Shown here: positions 1 to 5,891 of the stretch, in pieces
Layout: every line of letters starts with the position of its first letter
How positions within the stretch are numbered: the stretch's first letter is position 1
Source: Firmicutes bacterium UBA5473
GTDB lineage: Bacteria; Bacillota; DTU084
Reading direction: 5' to 3'
NCBI GenBank assembly: GCA_002427165.1
Contig: DIQB01000056.1
Location: forward strand, 1 to 7,322
Length of the DNA stretch: 7,322 nucleotides
The notes under the pieces: generated by a model
What the model was told of the DNA's origin: nothing
The model's input: only the letters and a program-made list of their open reading frames with translations
Database searches by the model: none
Position numbers and translations under genes: made by a program

Positions 1-69
1 CGTGACTTCATCATGGATGTGAATTATGATGGACCTTTCCTCAAGTTCGGTCTTATTTATCAGTATTAA
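1..69 (+). CDS. C-terminal tail of a beta-strand-rich, possibly outer-membrane protein (partial)
   Basis: Frame 1 is open from the window edge to a TAA at 67-69 and encodes the last 22 residues of a gene that begins outside the window. The tail alternates polar and hydrophobic residues and ends in F-G-L-I-Y-Q-Y. A final strand with a terminal aromatic residue is what outer-membrane beta-barrel proteins show. The secreted protein at 6454-7065 ends in a similar way (N-Y-Y-F). The fragment is too short to name a family. That the frame is coding is suggested by the open frame, the hairpin about 40 bases after the stop, and the following gene on the same strand. The barrel reading is inference. 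Confidence 0.5.
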   Translation, partial: RDFIMDVNYDGPFLKFGLIYQY

Positions 70-111
70 AAGAAAAGTTCAAAGTCACCCAACTCAAAGA
101 TGAATATAACC

Positions 112-136
112 AGGAGCCCCGCCAAGCGGGGCTCCT
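112..136 (+). terminator. Perfect 11-bp GC-rich hairpin between two genes, without a U-tract
   Basis: Arms 112-122 and 126-136 are perfectly complementary (AGGAGCCCCGC / GCGGGGCTCCT) around a three-base CAA loop. The hairpin lies between the stop at 69 and the ribosome binding site of the next gene. Neither strand has a T-run next to the stem, so it is not a canonical intrinsic terminator. It may still end or pause transcription, protect a 3' end, or limit read-through into the oxidoreductase gene. Confidence 0.5.
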
Positions 137-159
137 ATAGAAAAGGAGAAAATTAAGCT

Positions 160-1296
160 ATGGATTCTGTTTTAGCCACCCATGATCTGGTTGTAGTGGG
201 CGGTGGACTTGCAGGAGTCTCTGCAAGTCTTGCCGCTGCAAGACGAGGCCTTTCCGTGGGACTTGTGGAGAAGGGCCCATATCTCGGTGGCCTTGCCACA
301 ATGGGCCTTGTTGCCATCTATTTGCCCCTCTGCGATGGAGAGGGAAGACAGGTTCTAGGTGGTATCGCAGAGGAGCTACTCCACCTCTCCTTAAAATATG
401 GACCGGGCCAGATCCCAGAGCCGTGGCAGGATCCTGCTGCCACCCAGAAACAAAGGGCCCAGGCCCGCTACAGGGTAACATTCAACCCTGCCTCCTTTGC
501 CCTGGCCCTAGACGAGATAGTGTTAGCCTCCGGAATCACTCTCTATCTTGATACCCTTTGCACAGAGCCCATTTTAGAGGACAGGCGCCTGAAGGGTGTA
601 ATTGTGGAGGGAAGAGAGGGCAGACGCTCTTTGCATGCGGACTCTTTTATCGATGCCACAGGTGATGCCCTCCTGGCCCAGAGGGCTGGTTGCAAATGTG
701 CCCTAGGGCAAAACTGGCTCTCCTCCTGGTTTTATTATGTTGGGGCCCGGGGAGAACTTCAGCTTAAAAGTCTGGGCGCGCCTGCCCATGGCACAGGAGA
801 TCCTACAGCGAAAAAATATCCAGGCCTTACCAGCGGTGATGTAACTACATATCTACTGGAAAGCAGGAGGCTGGTGAGGGAGTGGTGCCAGGAGAACACG
901 GATAAATATCCTGCAATTTTGCCCACATTAGCCCAGCTGCGTACCCCCAGGAGAATTGAAGGCGCTCTGACTATGGAACCTCAGCGCAGAGAGTATGAGG
1001 ATAAAGTGGGCCTGATTGGCGACTGGCGCAGACCAGCTCCAGCCTACCAGGTGCCCTTCAGATCTCTTTATACTCTAGAATTTGATAATTTACTTGTGGC
1101 AGGCAGGTGTATGGCAGCTGGGGGGGATGCCTGGGAGATTATGCGAGTGATTCCGGCTGTGGCTCTCACAGGCGAGGTGGCTGGCACCGCTGCTAGTCTG
1201 CTTGCAGGGGGCAGCGTACAGAACCTGGATGTTCGCTCCCTGCAAGAGGAGCTTCGCAAGTCGGGTGCGCTTTTGGATGAAAACCGAAAGGATTAA
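160..1296 (+). CDS. FAD-dependent oxidoreductase (FAD_oxidored family)
   Basis: A 378-residue flavoprotein, probably cytoplasmic. An N-terminal Rossmann fold binds FAD: a beta strand leads into G14-G-G-L-A-G19, and acidic E37 at the end of the second strand would contact the ADP ribose. A second FAD-contact motif, D165-A-T-G-D169, is typical of this family (DATGD followed by a small-residue helix). Near the C-terminus F308-D-N-L-L-V-A-G-R316 and W325-E-I-M-R329-V-I-P332 match the conserved block that closes over the isoalloxazine ring. The substrate cannot be told from sequence. ATG 160 is the only reasonable start: an in-frame TAA lies at 154-156 and AGGAG at 144-148 sits 11 bases upstream, a rather wide spacing. 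No terminator separates it from the DUF438 gene 59 bases downstream, so the two are probably co-transcribed. The protein is somewhat shorter than many members, but both FAD ends are present. Confidence 0.85.
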   Translation: MDSVLATHDLVVVGGGLAGVSASLAAARRGLSVGLVEKGPYLGGLATMGLVAIYLPLCDGEGRQVLGGIAEELLHLSLKYGPGQIPEPWQDPAATQKQRAQARYRVTFNPASFALALDEIVLASGITLYLDTLCTEPILEDRRLKGVIVEGREGRRSLHADSFIDATGDALLAQRAGCKCALGQNWLSSWFYYVGARGELQLKSLGAPAHGTGDPTAKKYPGLTSGDVTTYLLESRRLVREWCQENTDKYPAILPTLAQLRTPRRIEGALTMEPQRREYEDKVGLIGDWRRPAPAYQVPFRSLYTLEFDNLLVAGRCMAAGGDAWEIMRVIPAVALTGEVAGTAASLLAGGSVQNLDVRSLQEELRKSGALLDENRKD

Positions 1297-1355
1297 AACG
1301 GATTGGCAATAATATAGATATCGGGTAAAAGCAGAAAAAAGATAGGAGGTAGAAG

Positions 1356-2762
1356 ATGAAGCTAACAGCAAAGACAAAGCTCTCAGAGCTACTTGCCCAA
1401 TACCCCTCCCTTGTGGACTTCCTCGCTGCTTATTCGCCAAAATATGAGATCTTGCGTAACCCCCTGATGCGGAATACCATGGGGAAGCTAGCTACCTTAG
1501 AGCAGATTGCCCAATTAGGCGAATTGGACTTGGGCCGGCTAACCCAAGATCTTGATCATGAAATCACGCGACTCGCTGAGGCAAAACCTGGATCTAAGCA
1601 GGAGATCCTCCGGGGGATCATCTTAGATCTCCACAGAGGCGTCCCTATAGAGCAGCTGAAAGCTCGCTTTGCAGCTTTGGTCCGAGAGGTAGATGCAAGT
1701 GAGATCGCAAGCCTTGAGCAGAAGATAATCGCCGAGGGAGTGCCTGAAGAGGAAGTTAAAAAGCTTTGCGATCTGCATGTGGAGGTATTCAAAGAGTCTT
1801 TAGAGGAGAGCAAAGGCATCTCTGTGGAGCCAGGCCATCCTGTGCATACATACATCCAAGAGAACGAGGTTGCCACCACTTTAGCCAAAGAGATCCGCTC
1901 CCTTCTTGGGAACAGACCCCTTCCCTACAGGGAGCTTTCAGAAAACCTCCAAAAGCTCTCTCAGCTTGATAAGCACTATCTGCGAAAGGAGAACCAGCTT
2001 TTTCCCATCCTCGAGGCCAAGGAACTATCTGGTCCCACAGCTGTGATGTGGGCCATCCACGATGATATTCGTACCTTAATGAAACAGGCACAAAGCGTCC
2101 TCAGCCAGGAAGCGGAGCCAGCTGAGGTGATCTCCACTTTAGAGCATCTTCTTAAAACTATCGAGGATATGATCTACAAAGAGGAACAGATTCTCTTTCC
2201 CACTAGCCTCGATGTACTAACGGAAAACGACTGGGCCCGGGTTAGAGAAGGGGAGGAGGACATTGGCTTTGCCTGGGTGAGCCCTGGGGAAGGGTGGTCT
2301 GCCCAAAGTACAGGGGTAGAGCCCCAGCAGGTGTCCACCCCAGACAACACCTGGACCCTAGATACAGGCAGACTAAGCCAGGAACAATTAAATTTAATCC
2401 TAACCAATCTTCCCATCGACATCACCTTTGTTGATGAGACTGACAGCGTCTGCTACTACTCCCAAGGTAAAGAGCGGATCTTTCCTCGGACCCCCGCTAT
2501 TATCGGACGCAAGGTTACCAATTGCCACCCCCCAGATAGCGTGCATAAAGTTACAGAAATCATCAATGCCTTCAAAGCCGGAAAACAGGATACTGCTCAG
2601 TTTTGGATTCAGCTCCACGGCAAGTTCATTTTAATCAGGTATTTTGCTATCCGCAGCGATGGCAAATATCAGGGAGTCCTGGAGGTGAGCCAGGATCTCA
2701 CAGAGCTTCGTAAGCTTGAAGGAGAGCGCAGGCTCCTGGATTGGGACATGAAGGATATTTGA
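1356..2762 (+). CDS. DUF438 protein with DUF1858-like, hemerythrin-like and PAS_10 domains
   Basis: A 468-residue soluble protein with four recognisable parts. Residues 1-70 resemble DUF1858, without the usual cysteines. Residues 80-150 are DUF438 (I-L-R-G-I-I-L-D-L-H-R-G). Residues 160-305 form a hemerythrin-like four-helix bundle with candidate iron ligands H161, H164, H207, E212, H235 and E276/E277. Residues 341-455 are a PAS domain of the PAS_10 type with the signature I-G-R-K-V-x-N-C390-H391-P-P-x-S-V-H397. No kinase, DNA-binding or diguanylate cyclase output domain is attached. In the fourth helix the position usually held by histidine is M272, so the metal site may be incomplete. DUF438 relatives are frequent in anaerobes and are thought to sense or bind O2, NO or redox signals, but their function is not established. 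The start has an ideal AGGAGGT at 1344-1350, five bases before the ATG. The flavoprotein gene just upstream fits a redox role. Confidence 0.9.
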   Translation: MKLTAKTKLSELLAQYPSLVDFLAAYSPKYEILRNPLMRNTMGKLATLEQIAQLGELDLGRLTQDLDHEITRLAEAKPGSKQEILRGIILDLHRGVPIEQLKARFAALVREVDASEIASLEQKIIAEGVPEEEVKKLCDLHVEVFKESLEESKGISVEPGHPVHTYIQENEVATTLAKEIRSLLGNRPLPYRELSENLQKLSQLDKHYLRKENQLFPILEAKELSGPTAVMWAIHDDIRTLMKQAQSVLSQEAEPAEVISTLEHLLKTIEDMIYKEEQILFPTSLDVLTENDWARVREGEEDIGFAWVSPGEGWSAQSTGVEPQQVSTPDNTWTLDTGRLSQEQLNLILTNLPIDITFVDETDSVCYYSQGKERIFPRTPAIIGRKVTNCHPPDSVHKVTEIINAFKAGKQDTAQFWIQLHGKFILIRYFAIRSDGKYQGVLEVSQDLTELRKLEGERRLLDWDMKDI

Positions 2763-2800
2763 AAAAAGAGGGCTGTCCCCAATTAAGGGGGCAGCCCTCT
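2762..2800 (-). terminator. Intrinsic terminator between convergent genes, U-tract on the minus strand
   Basis: A 14-bp stem pairs 2767-2780 with 2787-2800 (one T·G wobble) around the loop AATTAA. The run of A at 2762-2767 becomes U6 after the stem when read on the minus strand, so this is a proper terminator for the Rpn-type gene that ends at 2806. On the plus strand the same hairpin follows the DUF438 stop immediately but has no T-run, so it would work less well there. Confidence 0.8.
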
Positions 2801-2805
2801 GTGAA

Positions 2806-3672
2806 TTAGTTGCTTTCCAAGATACGGTAGAACTCAGTTTTATCTGTTGATGCAGCCAACAGGAGCTGATGGAGAAGTTCAGGATCATAGATTTGAGCAA
2901 TTTCTAGCATGATCTTTGGATCCAGCCTGTCCGGGAATTTGCATAAAACATCCATCAGCGCCCTTTGCAAGGAGATAACACTGCCTTTTTTCTCAGCTTT
3001 ACTAAAAAGCCTTTTGTAACCTGCAGATTGGGTTAGGTCTAGCATAGCCTCAGCCTCCTTGTAGGCAATATTGATGACATCTGTTTCAAATGCTAGCCCC
3101 GAGAATAGTTCCTGTTTTAATACTAAATCACGTTTTTGTGGCACAGAGAGGGGGCTGCTGAATATTTGAAGAACACAGTTTCGCAAAAAAAGCCCTAGGA
3201 TCCTCTTTCCTACTTTTCCGTTCTGTTAAAGGTAGGAGGGGGTAGAGAGGAGAGCCGGTTTCTATTAGAGTTTCCATTGAGACTTCCCCAAGATCTAGGA
3301 TGCCAAAACTGAAATCTAACTTGCTGTTTTCTAGAACATCGAAGAAGATAGATAACGGCATGTTCAGGTCACTTGCGCCTATATAGATTACTTCCTGAAG
3401 AATCGGTAGTTTATACTTGGCATATATTTCCGCAGCATACCTGAGCATTCTATAGTCCATTGCCAGATCGTTATAACTTTGGAACTCAAAGTGGACTATT
3501 ATCTTTTCCCCTTGGAATGAAAAATACAATCCGCGCTTCTGCCCTCAATGGTTTGAAATTCAATATTTAAAGGTTGGGGATTTTCCAAAGGAATTTTTGC
3601 AAAAAAATTAATTAATGATTCCTGTTCATCCTCGAAGATTTTCTTCATTGTCAAGTCATATTGTTGAGTCAT
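2806..3672 (-). pseudogene. Rpn-family PD-(D/E)XK nuclease / transposase-like gene with two frameshifts
   Basis: Three overlapping minus-strand reading frames together make one roughly 288-residue protein of the Rpn (recombination-promoting nuclease, formerly transposase_31-like) family. The ATG at 3672 follows GGAGGAGG with suitable spacing. The N-terminal part gives D48 (S-A-D-C-I-F). The frame is then lost at a run of five T (plus-strand A5 at 3520-3524); one more T would continue into I-I-V-H-F-E63-F-Q65, the E-x-Q half of the nuclease site. A second break at a run of seven T (plus-strand A7 at 3185-3191) is restored by removing one T. The first and last segments share a frame, so the indels compensate. 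The C-terminal third is helical and resembles the DUF4351-like tail of the family. As written, the gene yields only a truncated peptide of about 57 residues lacking E-x-Q. Sequencing error in homopolymers, recent decay or phase variation would all explain this. Confidence 0.8.
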
Positions 3673-3755
3673 GAGAAACCTCCTCCATTGCACAAGTATT
3701 GCAACAGCGGTTGTAAGTCACTCTTCCTTCCATCAGAGGGATTTCTCACGCTTTT

Positions 3756-3784
3756 ATTATAGCAATATTCTCTGAAAAAGACAA
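3756..3784 (-). promoter_or_regulatory. Sigma-A type promoter of the Rpn-like gene
   Basis: On the minus strand TTGTCT (3784-3779) and a perfect TATAAT (3761-3756) are separated by 17 bases. The -10 lies about 84 bases upstream of the ATG at 3672, which has the strong ribosome binding site GGAGGAGG. An intact promoter and ribosome binding site suggest that the frameshifts are recent or are sequencing errors. Confidence 0.7.
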
Positions 3785-3850
3785 ATTGCAAAATAGGTCC
3801 TTCAGGGGAAAGAAGGCAAGAAAATTTAAGAATAAGTGATTTAAATTTGT

Positions 3851-3909
3851 TTTTAGATTGAGAGGTAGCTCCTTTGGGAGGAAGCTCTCAATCTAAAACT
3901 AAAGGAGCT
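3851..3909. repeat. 14-bp inverted repeat with a possible pseudoknot, 3' of the antiporter gene
   Basis: TTTTAGATTGAGAG (3851-3864) and its exact complement (3885-3898) enclose a 20-base loop. Inside the loop CTCC (3869-3872) can pair with GGAG (3877-3880). Alternatively AGCTCCTTT (3867-3875) is perfectly complementary to AAAGGAGCT (3901-3909) just outside the stem, which gives an H-type pseudoknot geometry. The structure lies 20 bases past the antiporter stop. The A and T runs are inside the stem and no U-tract follows on either strand, so it is not a standard terminator. It may be a 3'-end structure or a dispersed repeat. Confidence 0.65.
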
Positions 3910-3917
3910 CTGCAGCT

Positions 3918-5111
3918 TCAATCGGATTGGGCAGCTGGAATCCGTGGCCTCGCCTCAGCTAACCATAAAGGGGCTGTGAGCCGAATCCCAATCGCACCTA
4001 TGGGAGCTGTGAGCAGTATCGCTATCGTCGAGATCGCAAGCATCAAATCTCCTCCCGCGACCCCGGCTCCCAGGGGAACAGCGCCGATTGCAGCCTGCAC
4101 CGTAGCTTTGGGTAGATAGGCAACCACACAAAAAAATCGCTCTTTCATACTCAAAGTAGACTTTTGGGTACTCACCATTACCCCCAAACCTCTTGCCAGA
4201 AGGCCAACTATAATTAAAATCAGGGCCTGTGGTAAGATGCCCCAAAAAAGACTAAGCTCGAGCGAAGAGCCAATCAAGAGGAAAAGAAAGAGCTTGGCAA
4301 GATCCCAAAGTCCCTCAAGGCTAGAGGATAGCCCTGCAGCCAAATGGGGAAGAGCATCCCGTAAGGTTACCCCCATCGCCATCACCCCAAGGAGGGAAGC
4401 CATGGGAATGACCTCCTCGAGACTATAGAAAAGGATAGCTACACAAATGAGAATGATCACCCTTTGCGTATTGCCTGTTTGAAAGCGGTTAAAAAACCAA
4501 GCCAACAACAAACCAACCAGCACACCCAAAATAATACCCAATATGATCTGTCCCACTGTAGATAAAGCCAAAAGTCCAGGGGTAATTGCAGTTCCCCAAT
4601 ACATAGACAAGAATGCACCAAACAGGGTAATGGCCACCACATCATCTGCTGCAGCCCCAGCTAAAACTAAAGAAGGTATCTCATCGCCAAGCCCCTGCTT
4701 TTTTAAGGCAAGCATTTCAGGAACAATCACAGCAGGAGAAGAGGCAGCCACGATAAAGCCAATTATCCCTCCCTGGATAAAACTGAAACCCAACAAATAA
4801 GTAGATGCAAACGCGATGACTAGCCCCTCGAAGAGGGCCGGAATAAAACTCAGACGCAGAGCGCAGCTGCCGATTTTATCAAGGCTTTTGCGCTCTAACC
4901 CAAGTCCTGCTCGCAGGAGGATGATCATCAAAGCAAAAACTCTCAACTGAGGGGCAGCTCGTAGAAGGGTGGGATTGAGAAAATCAATTCCACCGGGACC
5001 TAACAAAATACCAAGCAAGATGGTGGCGATTAGCCCTGGCAGTTTCATTCTTTCCATAAGGCTATAGCAAAAAAGGGCCAGCAACAGGACAACAGCAATA
5101 TTTAACAGCAT
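3918..5111 (-). CDS. CPA-family cation:proton antiporter under fluoride riboswitch control
   Basis: A 397-residue, very hydrophobic membrane protein with about 11-13 predicted transmembrane segments, full length for a CPA1/CPA2-type antiporter without a cytosolic regulatory domain. Family marks (numbered from ATG 5111) are L-R67-A-G-L-G-L in an early helix, S124-S-P-A-V-I-V-P131 in the broken-helix region, the paired acidic residues A-D156-D157 that carry cation and proton in CPA antiporters, R307 in A-R-G-L-G, and L-P-K335-A-T-V-Q. A TTG directly upstream (5114) is in frame, but ATG 5111 is better spaced from GGAGGG. The gene has its own promoter and a fluoride riboswitch leader. Na+/H+ antiporter-type genes are known members of fluoride riboswitch regulons, so a role in fluoride resistance, by moving fluoride or correcting pH and ion balance, is a reasonable inference. 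The ion specificity cannot be read from the sequence. Confidence 0.88.
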   Translation of the reverse strand: MLLNIAVVLLLALFCYSLMERMKLPGLIATILLGILLGPGGIDFLNPTLLRAAPQLRVFALMIILLRAGLGLERKSLDKIGSCALRLSFIPALFEGLVIAFASTYLLGFSFIQGGIIGFIVAASSPAVIVPEMLALKKQGLGDEIPSLVLAGAAADDVVAITLFGAFLSMYWGTAITPGLLALSTVGQIILGIILGVLVGLLLAWFFNRFQTGNTQRVIILICVAILFYSLEEVIPMASLLGVMAMGVTLRDALPHLAAGLSSSLEGLWDLAKLFLFLLIGSSLELSLFWGILPQALILIIVGLLARGLGVMVSTQKSTLSMKERFFCVVAYLPKATVQAAIGAVPLGAGVAGGDLMLAISTIAILLTAPIGAIGIRLTAPLWLAEARPRIPAAQSD

Positions 5112-5133
5112 CAAATCCCTCCGCAGTAGGGGT

Positions 5134-5175
5134 AAAAAAAATAGATAGCCCCTACAATTAATTGTAGAAGCTATC
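5134..5175 (-). terminator. Intrinsic terminator forming the expression platform of the fluoride riboswitch
   Basis: On the minus strand 5175-5161 pairs with 5158-5144 over about 15 positions, including two U·G wobbles, with a very short UA or UUAA loop. It is followed by UA and eight U (5141-5134). It lies in the antiporter leader, about 25 bases before the start codon. Its 5' arm contains the aptamer pseudoknot strand AGCUUC (5172-5167), so a folded aptamer and this terminator cannot form together. That is the normal ON-switch arrangement for fluoride. Confidence 0.9.
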
Positions 5176-5228
5176 AGTGCATTGAAAACACGGTTTCCAT
5201 CATCATGGCGGCAAGCTTCATTGCCTTA
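5164..5228 (-). ncRNA. Fluoride riboswitch aptamer (crcB motif)
   Basis: Read on the minus strand, the leader starts with GGCA (5225-5222), loop AUGAAGCU (5221-5214) and UGCC (5213-5210), matching stem and eight-base loop of the Thermotoga petrophila fluoride aptamer as I recall it. After an inserted small hairpin (5208-5197) come AAACC (5196-5192), a 4-bp stem GUGU/GCAC (5191-5188 / 5180-5177) and U-G-A-U (5176-5173). The six loop bases GAAGCU (5219-5214) pair perfectly with AGCUUC (5172-5167), the diagnostic pseudoknot. Two of these six pairs differ from the reference but still pair, which is covariation. The conserved A and U of the long-range reverse-Hoogsteen pair are present (5174 and 5166). 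The closing pair of the first stem is A-U where the reference has G-C. Bound fluoride should stabilise this fold and prevent the overlapping terminator, turning the antiporter on. Confidence 0.92.
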
Positions 5229-5234
5229 GAACTT

Positions 5235-5263
5235 ATTATAGATTGGGTCTTTGGAACAGTCAA
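5235..5263 (-). promoter_or_regulatory. Promoter of the riboswitch-antiporter transcript
   Basis: On the minus strand TTGACT (5263-5258, five of six consensus bases) and TATAAT (5240-5235, six of six) are separated by exactly 17 bases. The predicted start of transcription, near 5228, falls a few bases before the first stem of the fluoride aptamer. The leader RNA is therefore almost exactly aptamer, terminator and ribosome binding site. Confidence 0.88.
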
Positions 5264-5360
5264 GACATTTAGTCTTAAGAATTGATTTGACGCTGATGAT
5301 AGGGGCCTATATCTATCATTTTGTTACTTCCGCTGCAATGCAGTTTTATATATCCGGGCA

Positions 5361-5366
5361 TATAAT
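5361..5366 (+). promoter_or_regulatory. Possible -10 element of the micro-protein gene
   Basis: A perfect TATAAT lies 32 bases before the ATG at 5399. No convincing TTGACA-like box is present at 16-18 bases upstream. The overlapping CATATAATA also fits the CATANNNTA -10 of the sporulation factor sigma-K, but a matching -35 is not obvious. The assignment to a sigma factor is open. Confidence 0.35.
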
Positions 5367-5398
5367 ACAACGAATCCAAAGTAGAAGGAGGTGGCAAA

Positions 5399-5488
5399 AT
5401 GGGCGGCTTCTTCGGTCCTGGAGGATTCCGTGGTATGTGGTGGATCGTTATTCTCATCCTCTTTTTGATTTTCTTCATCGATCCCTAA
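5399..5488 (+). CDS. 29-residue glycine-rich single-pass membrane micro-protein
   Basis: A 29-codon gene with an excellent GAAGGAGGTGG ribosome binding site ending four bases before the ATG, a TATAAT upstream and a strong hairpin 16 bases after the stop. The product has a glycine/phenylalanine-rich head (residues 1-12, two GxxGG-like turns), then W14-W15 and an unbroken hydrophobic helix from I16 to I27, ending in D-P. The layout, Gly-rich head then one short membrane helix, resembles the tiny YjcZ-type transmembrane proteins of spore-forming Bacillota. The helix sequence is not the YjcZ consensus, so this is an analogy and not an assignment. The coding call rests on ribosome binding site, codon-perfect short frame, and flanking signals. 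It stands alone between the riboswitch promoter on one side and a convergent small gene on the other. Confidence 0.72.
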   Translation: MGGFFGPGGFRGMWWIVILILFLIFFIDP

Positions 5489-5503
5489 GGTCACCTCAAT
5501 GTA

Positions 5504-5535
5504 AGAACAAGGCTGTTCCAGGGCAGCCTTGTTCT
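5504..5535 (+). terminator. Hairpin terminator of the micro-protein gene
   Basis: A perfect 12-bp stem, AGAACAAGGCTG (5504-5515) with CAGCCTTGTTCT (5524-5535), encloses an eight-base loop and begins 15 bases after the TAA. What follows is CTTAAAC, so the T-run is weak, but position and strength support termination of the small transcript. Confidence 0.7.
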
Positions 5536-5572
5536 CTTAAACAATGAACTCTAGAAGTCAGATCTTCACCCG

Positions 5573-5604
5573 AAAAAGAACGCCCCTAGTCAGCTTACAG
5601 GGCG
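5573..5604 (-). terminator. Probable terminator of the YfiM-like gene
   Basis: On the minus strand CGCCC (5604-5600) pairs with GGGCG (5585-5581) around a longer loop and is followed by the U-rich stretch UUCUUUUU (5580-5573). It lies about 40 bases past the stop of the minus-strand gene. A second 6-bp inverted repeat, CCTAAC (5627-5632) with GTTAGG (5645-5650), overlaps the stop codon itself. The stem is short, hence moderate confidence. Confidence 0.5.
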
Positions 5605-5645
5605 AATCTTTTGGGGAATAAGTCCTCCTAACACTGCCACCATAG

Positions 5646-5891
5646 TTAGGGCTGGGATTCTTTTTGAGCCTTCTCCTCAATTTCTAAGACCACAATATTA
5701 GCTGCCAAGATACCACCGATTCCTGCTGCAAGATCTAGAAACTCAGCACTATGAGGCGGATTGTAATAATCCCATACTTCCTTCCCCGCACAGACCGATA
5801 CTGTGAGCATATTTGCCTTCTCCCGAGGCATGAAGGAATTCAAAGAGGTAGTGAGCACAAATGAGAGCGCGAAATGGAGTAGTTTATCCAT
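5646..5891 (-). CDS. Small YfiM/DUF2279-like protein
   Basis: An 81-residue protein. D2-K-L-L-H6-F at the N-terminus, G36-K-E-V-W-D41 in the middle and S48-x-x-x-x-D53-L-A-A-G-I-G-G near the C-terminus match in order the three conserved blocks of the YfiM/DUF2279 family (DKxxHF, GxxKExxD, SxxDLxxNxxG), small membrane-associated proteins of unknown function. Two hydrophobic helices (about 5-20 and 53-69) flank the middle block, and the tail is charged. No lipobox is seen, unlike E. coli YfiM. The start ATG at 5891 is preceded by a run of seven G, an unusual ribosome binding site that could be read as GGGGG near the anti-SD. A TATAAT (5923-5918) lies further upstream, with no clear -35. The family match is from memory of the motif pattern and is moderately sure. 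Confidence 0.62.
   Translation of the reverse strand: MDKLLHFALSFVLTTSLNSFMPREKANMLTVSVCAGKEVWDYYNPPHSAEFLDLAAGIGGILAANIVVLEIEEKAQKESQP

Noticed and set aside
158..481. Minus-strand frame opposite the oxidoreductase gene
   Set aside because: It is the antisense shadow of the conserved FAD-binding region and has no ribosome binding site or recognisable domain.
1303..1331. Separate promoter for the DUF438 gene (TTGGCA with a TAAAAG-like -10)
   Set aside because: The -10 match is poor and no terminator precedes it, so read-through from the flavoprotein gene explains expression more simply.
3185..3191. Programmed -1 ribosomal frameshift on the U7 run of the Rpn-like gene
   Set aside because: The downstream frame is reached by +1 (or -2), not by the -1 slip that a U-UUU-UUU site would give, and no stimulatory structure is evident.
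3874..4245. Plus- and minus-strand frames over the 3' end of the antiporter gene
   Set aside because: They are alternative frames of a clear membrane protein with conserved CPA motifs and show no protein-like features of their own.
5251..5547. A 98-codon plus-strand frame spanning the micro-protein gene
   Set aside because: It lacks a ribosome binding site, has an arginine-rich composition unlike a real protein, and reads through the micro-protein gene, its ribosome binding site and its hairpin in another frame.
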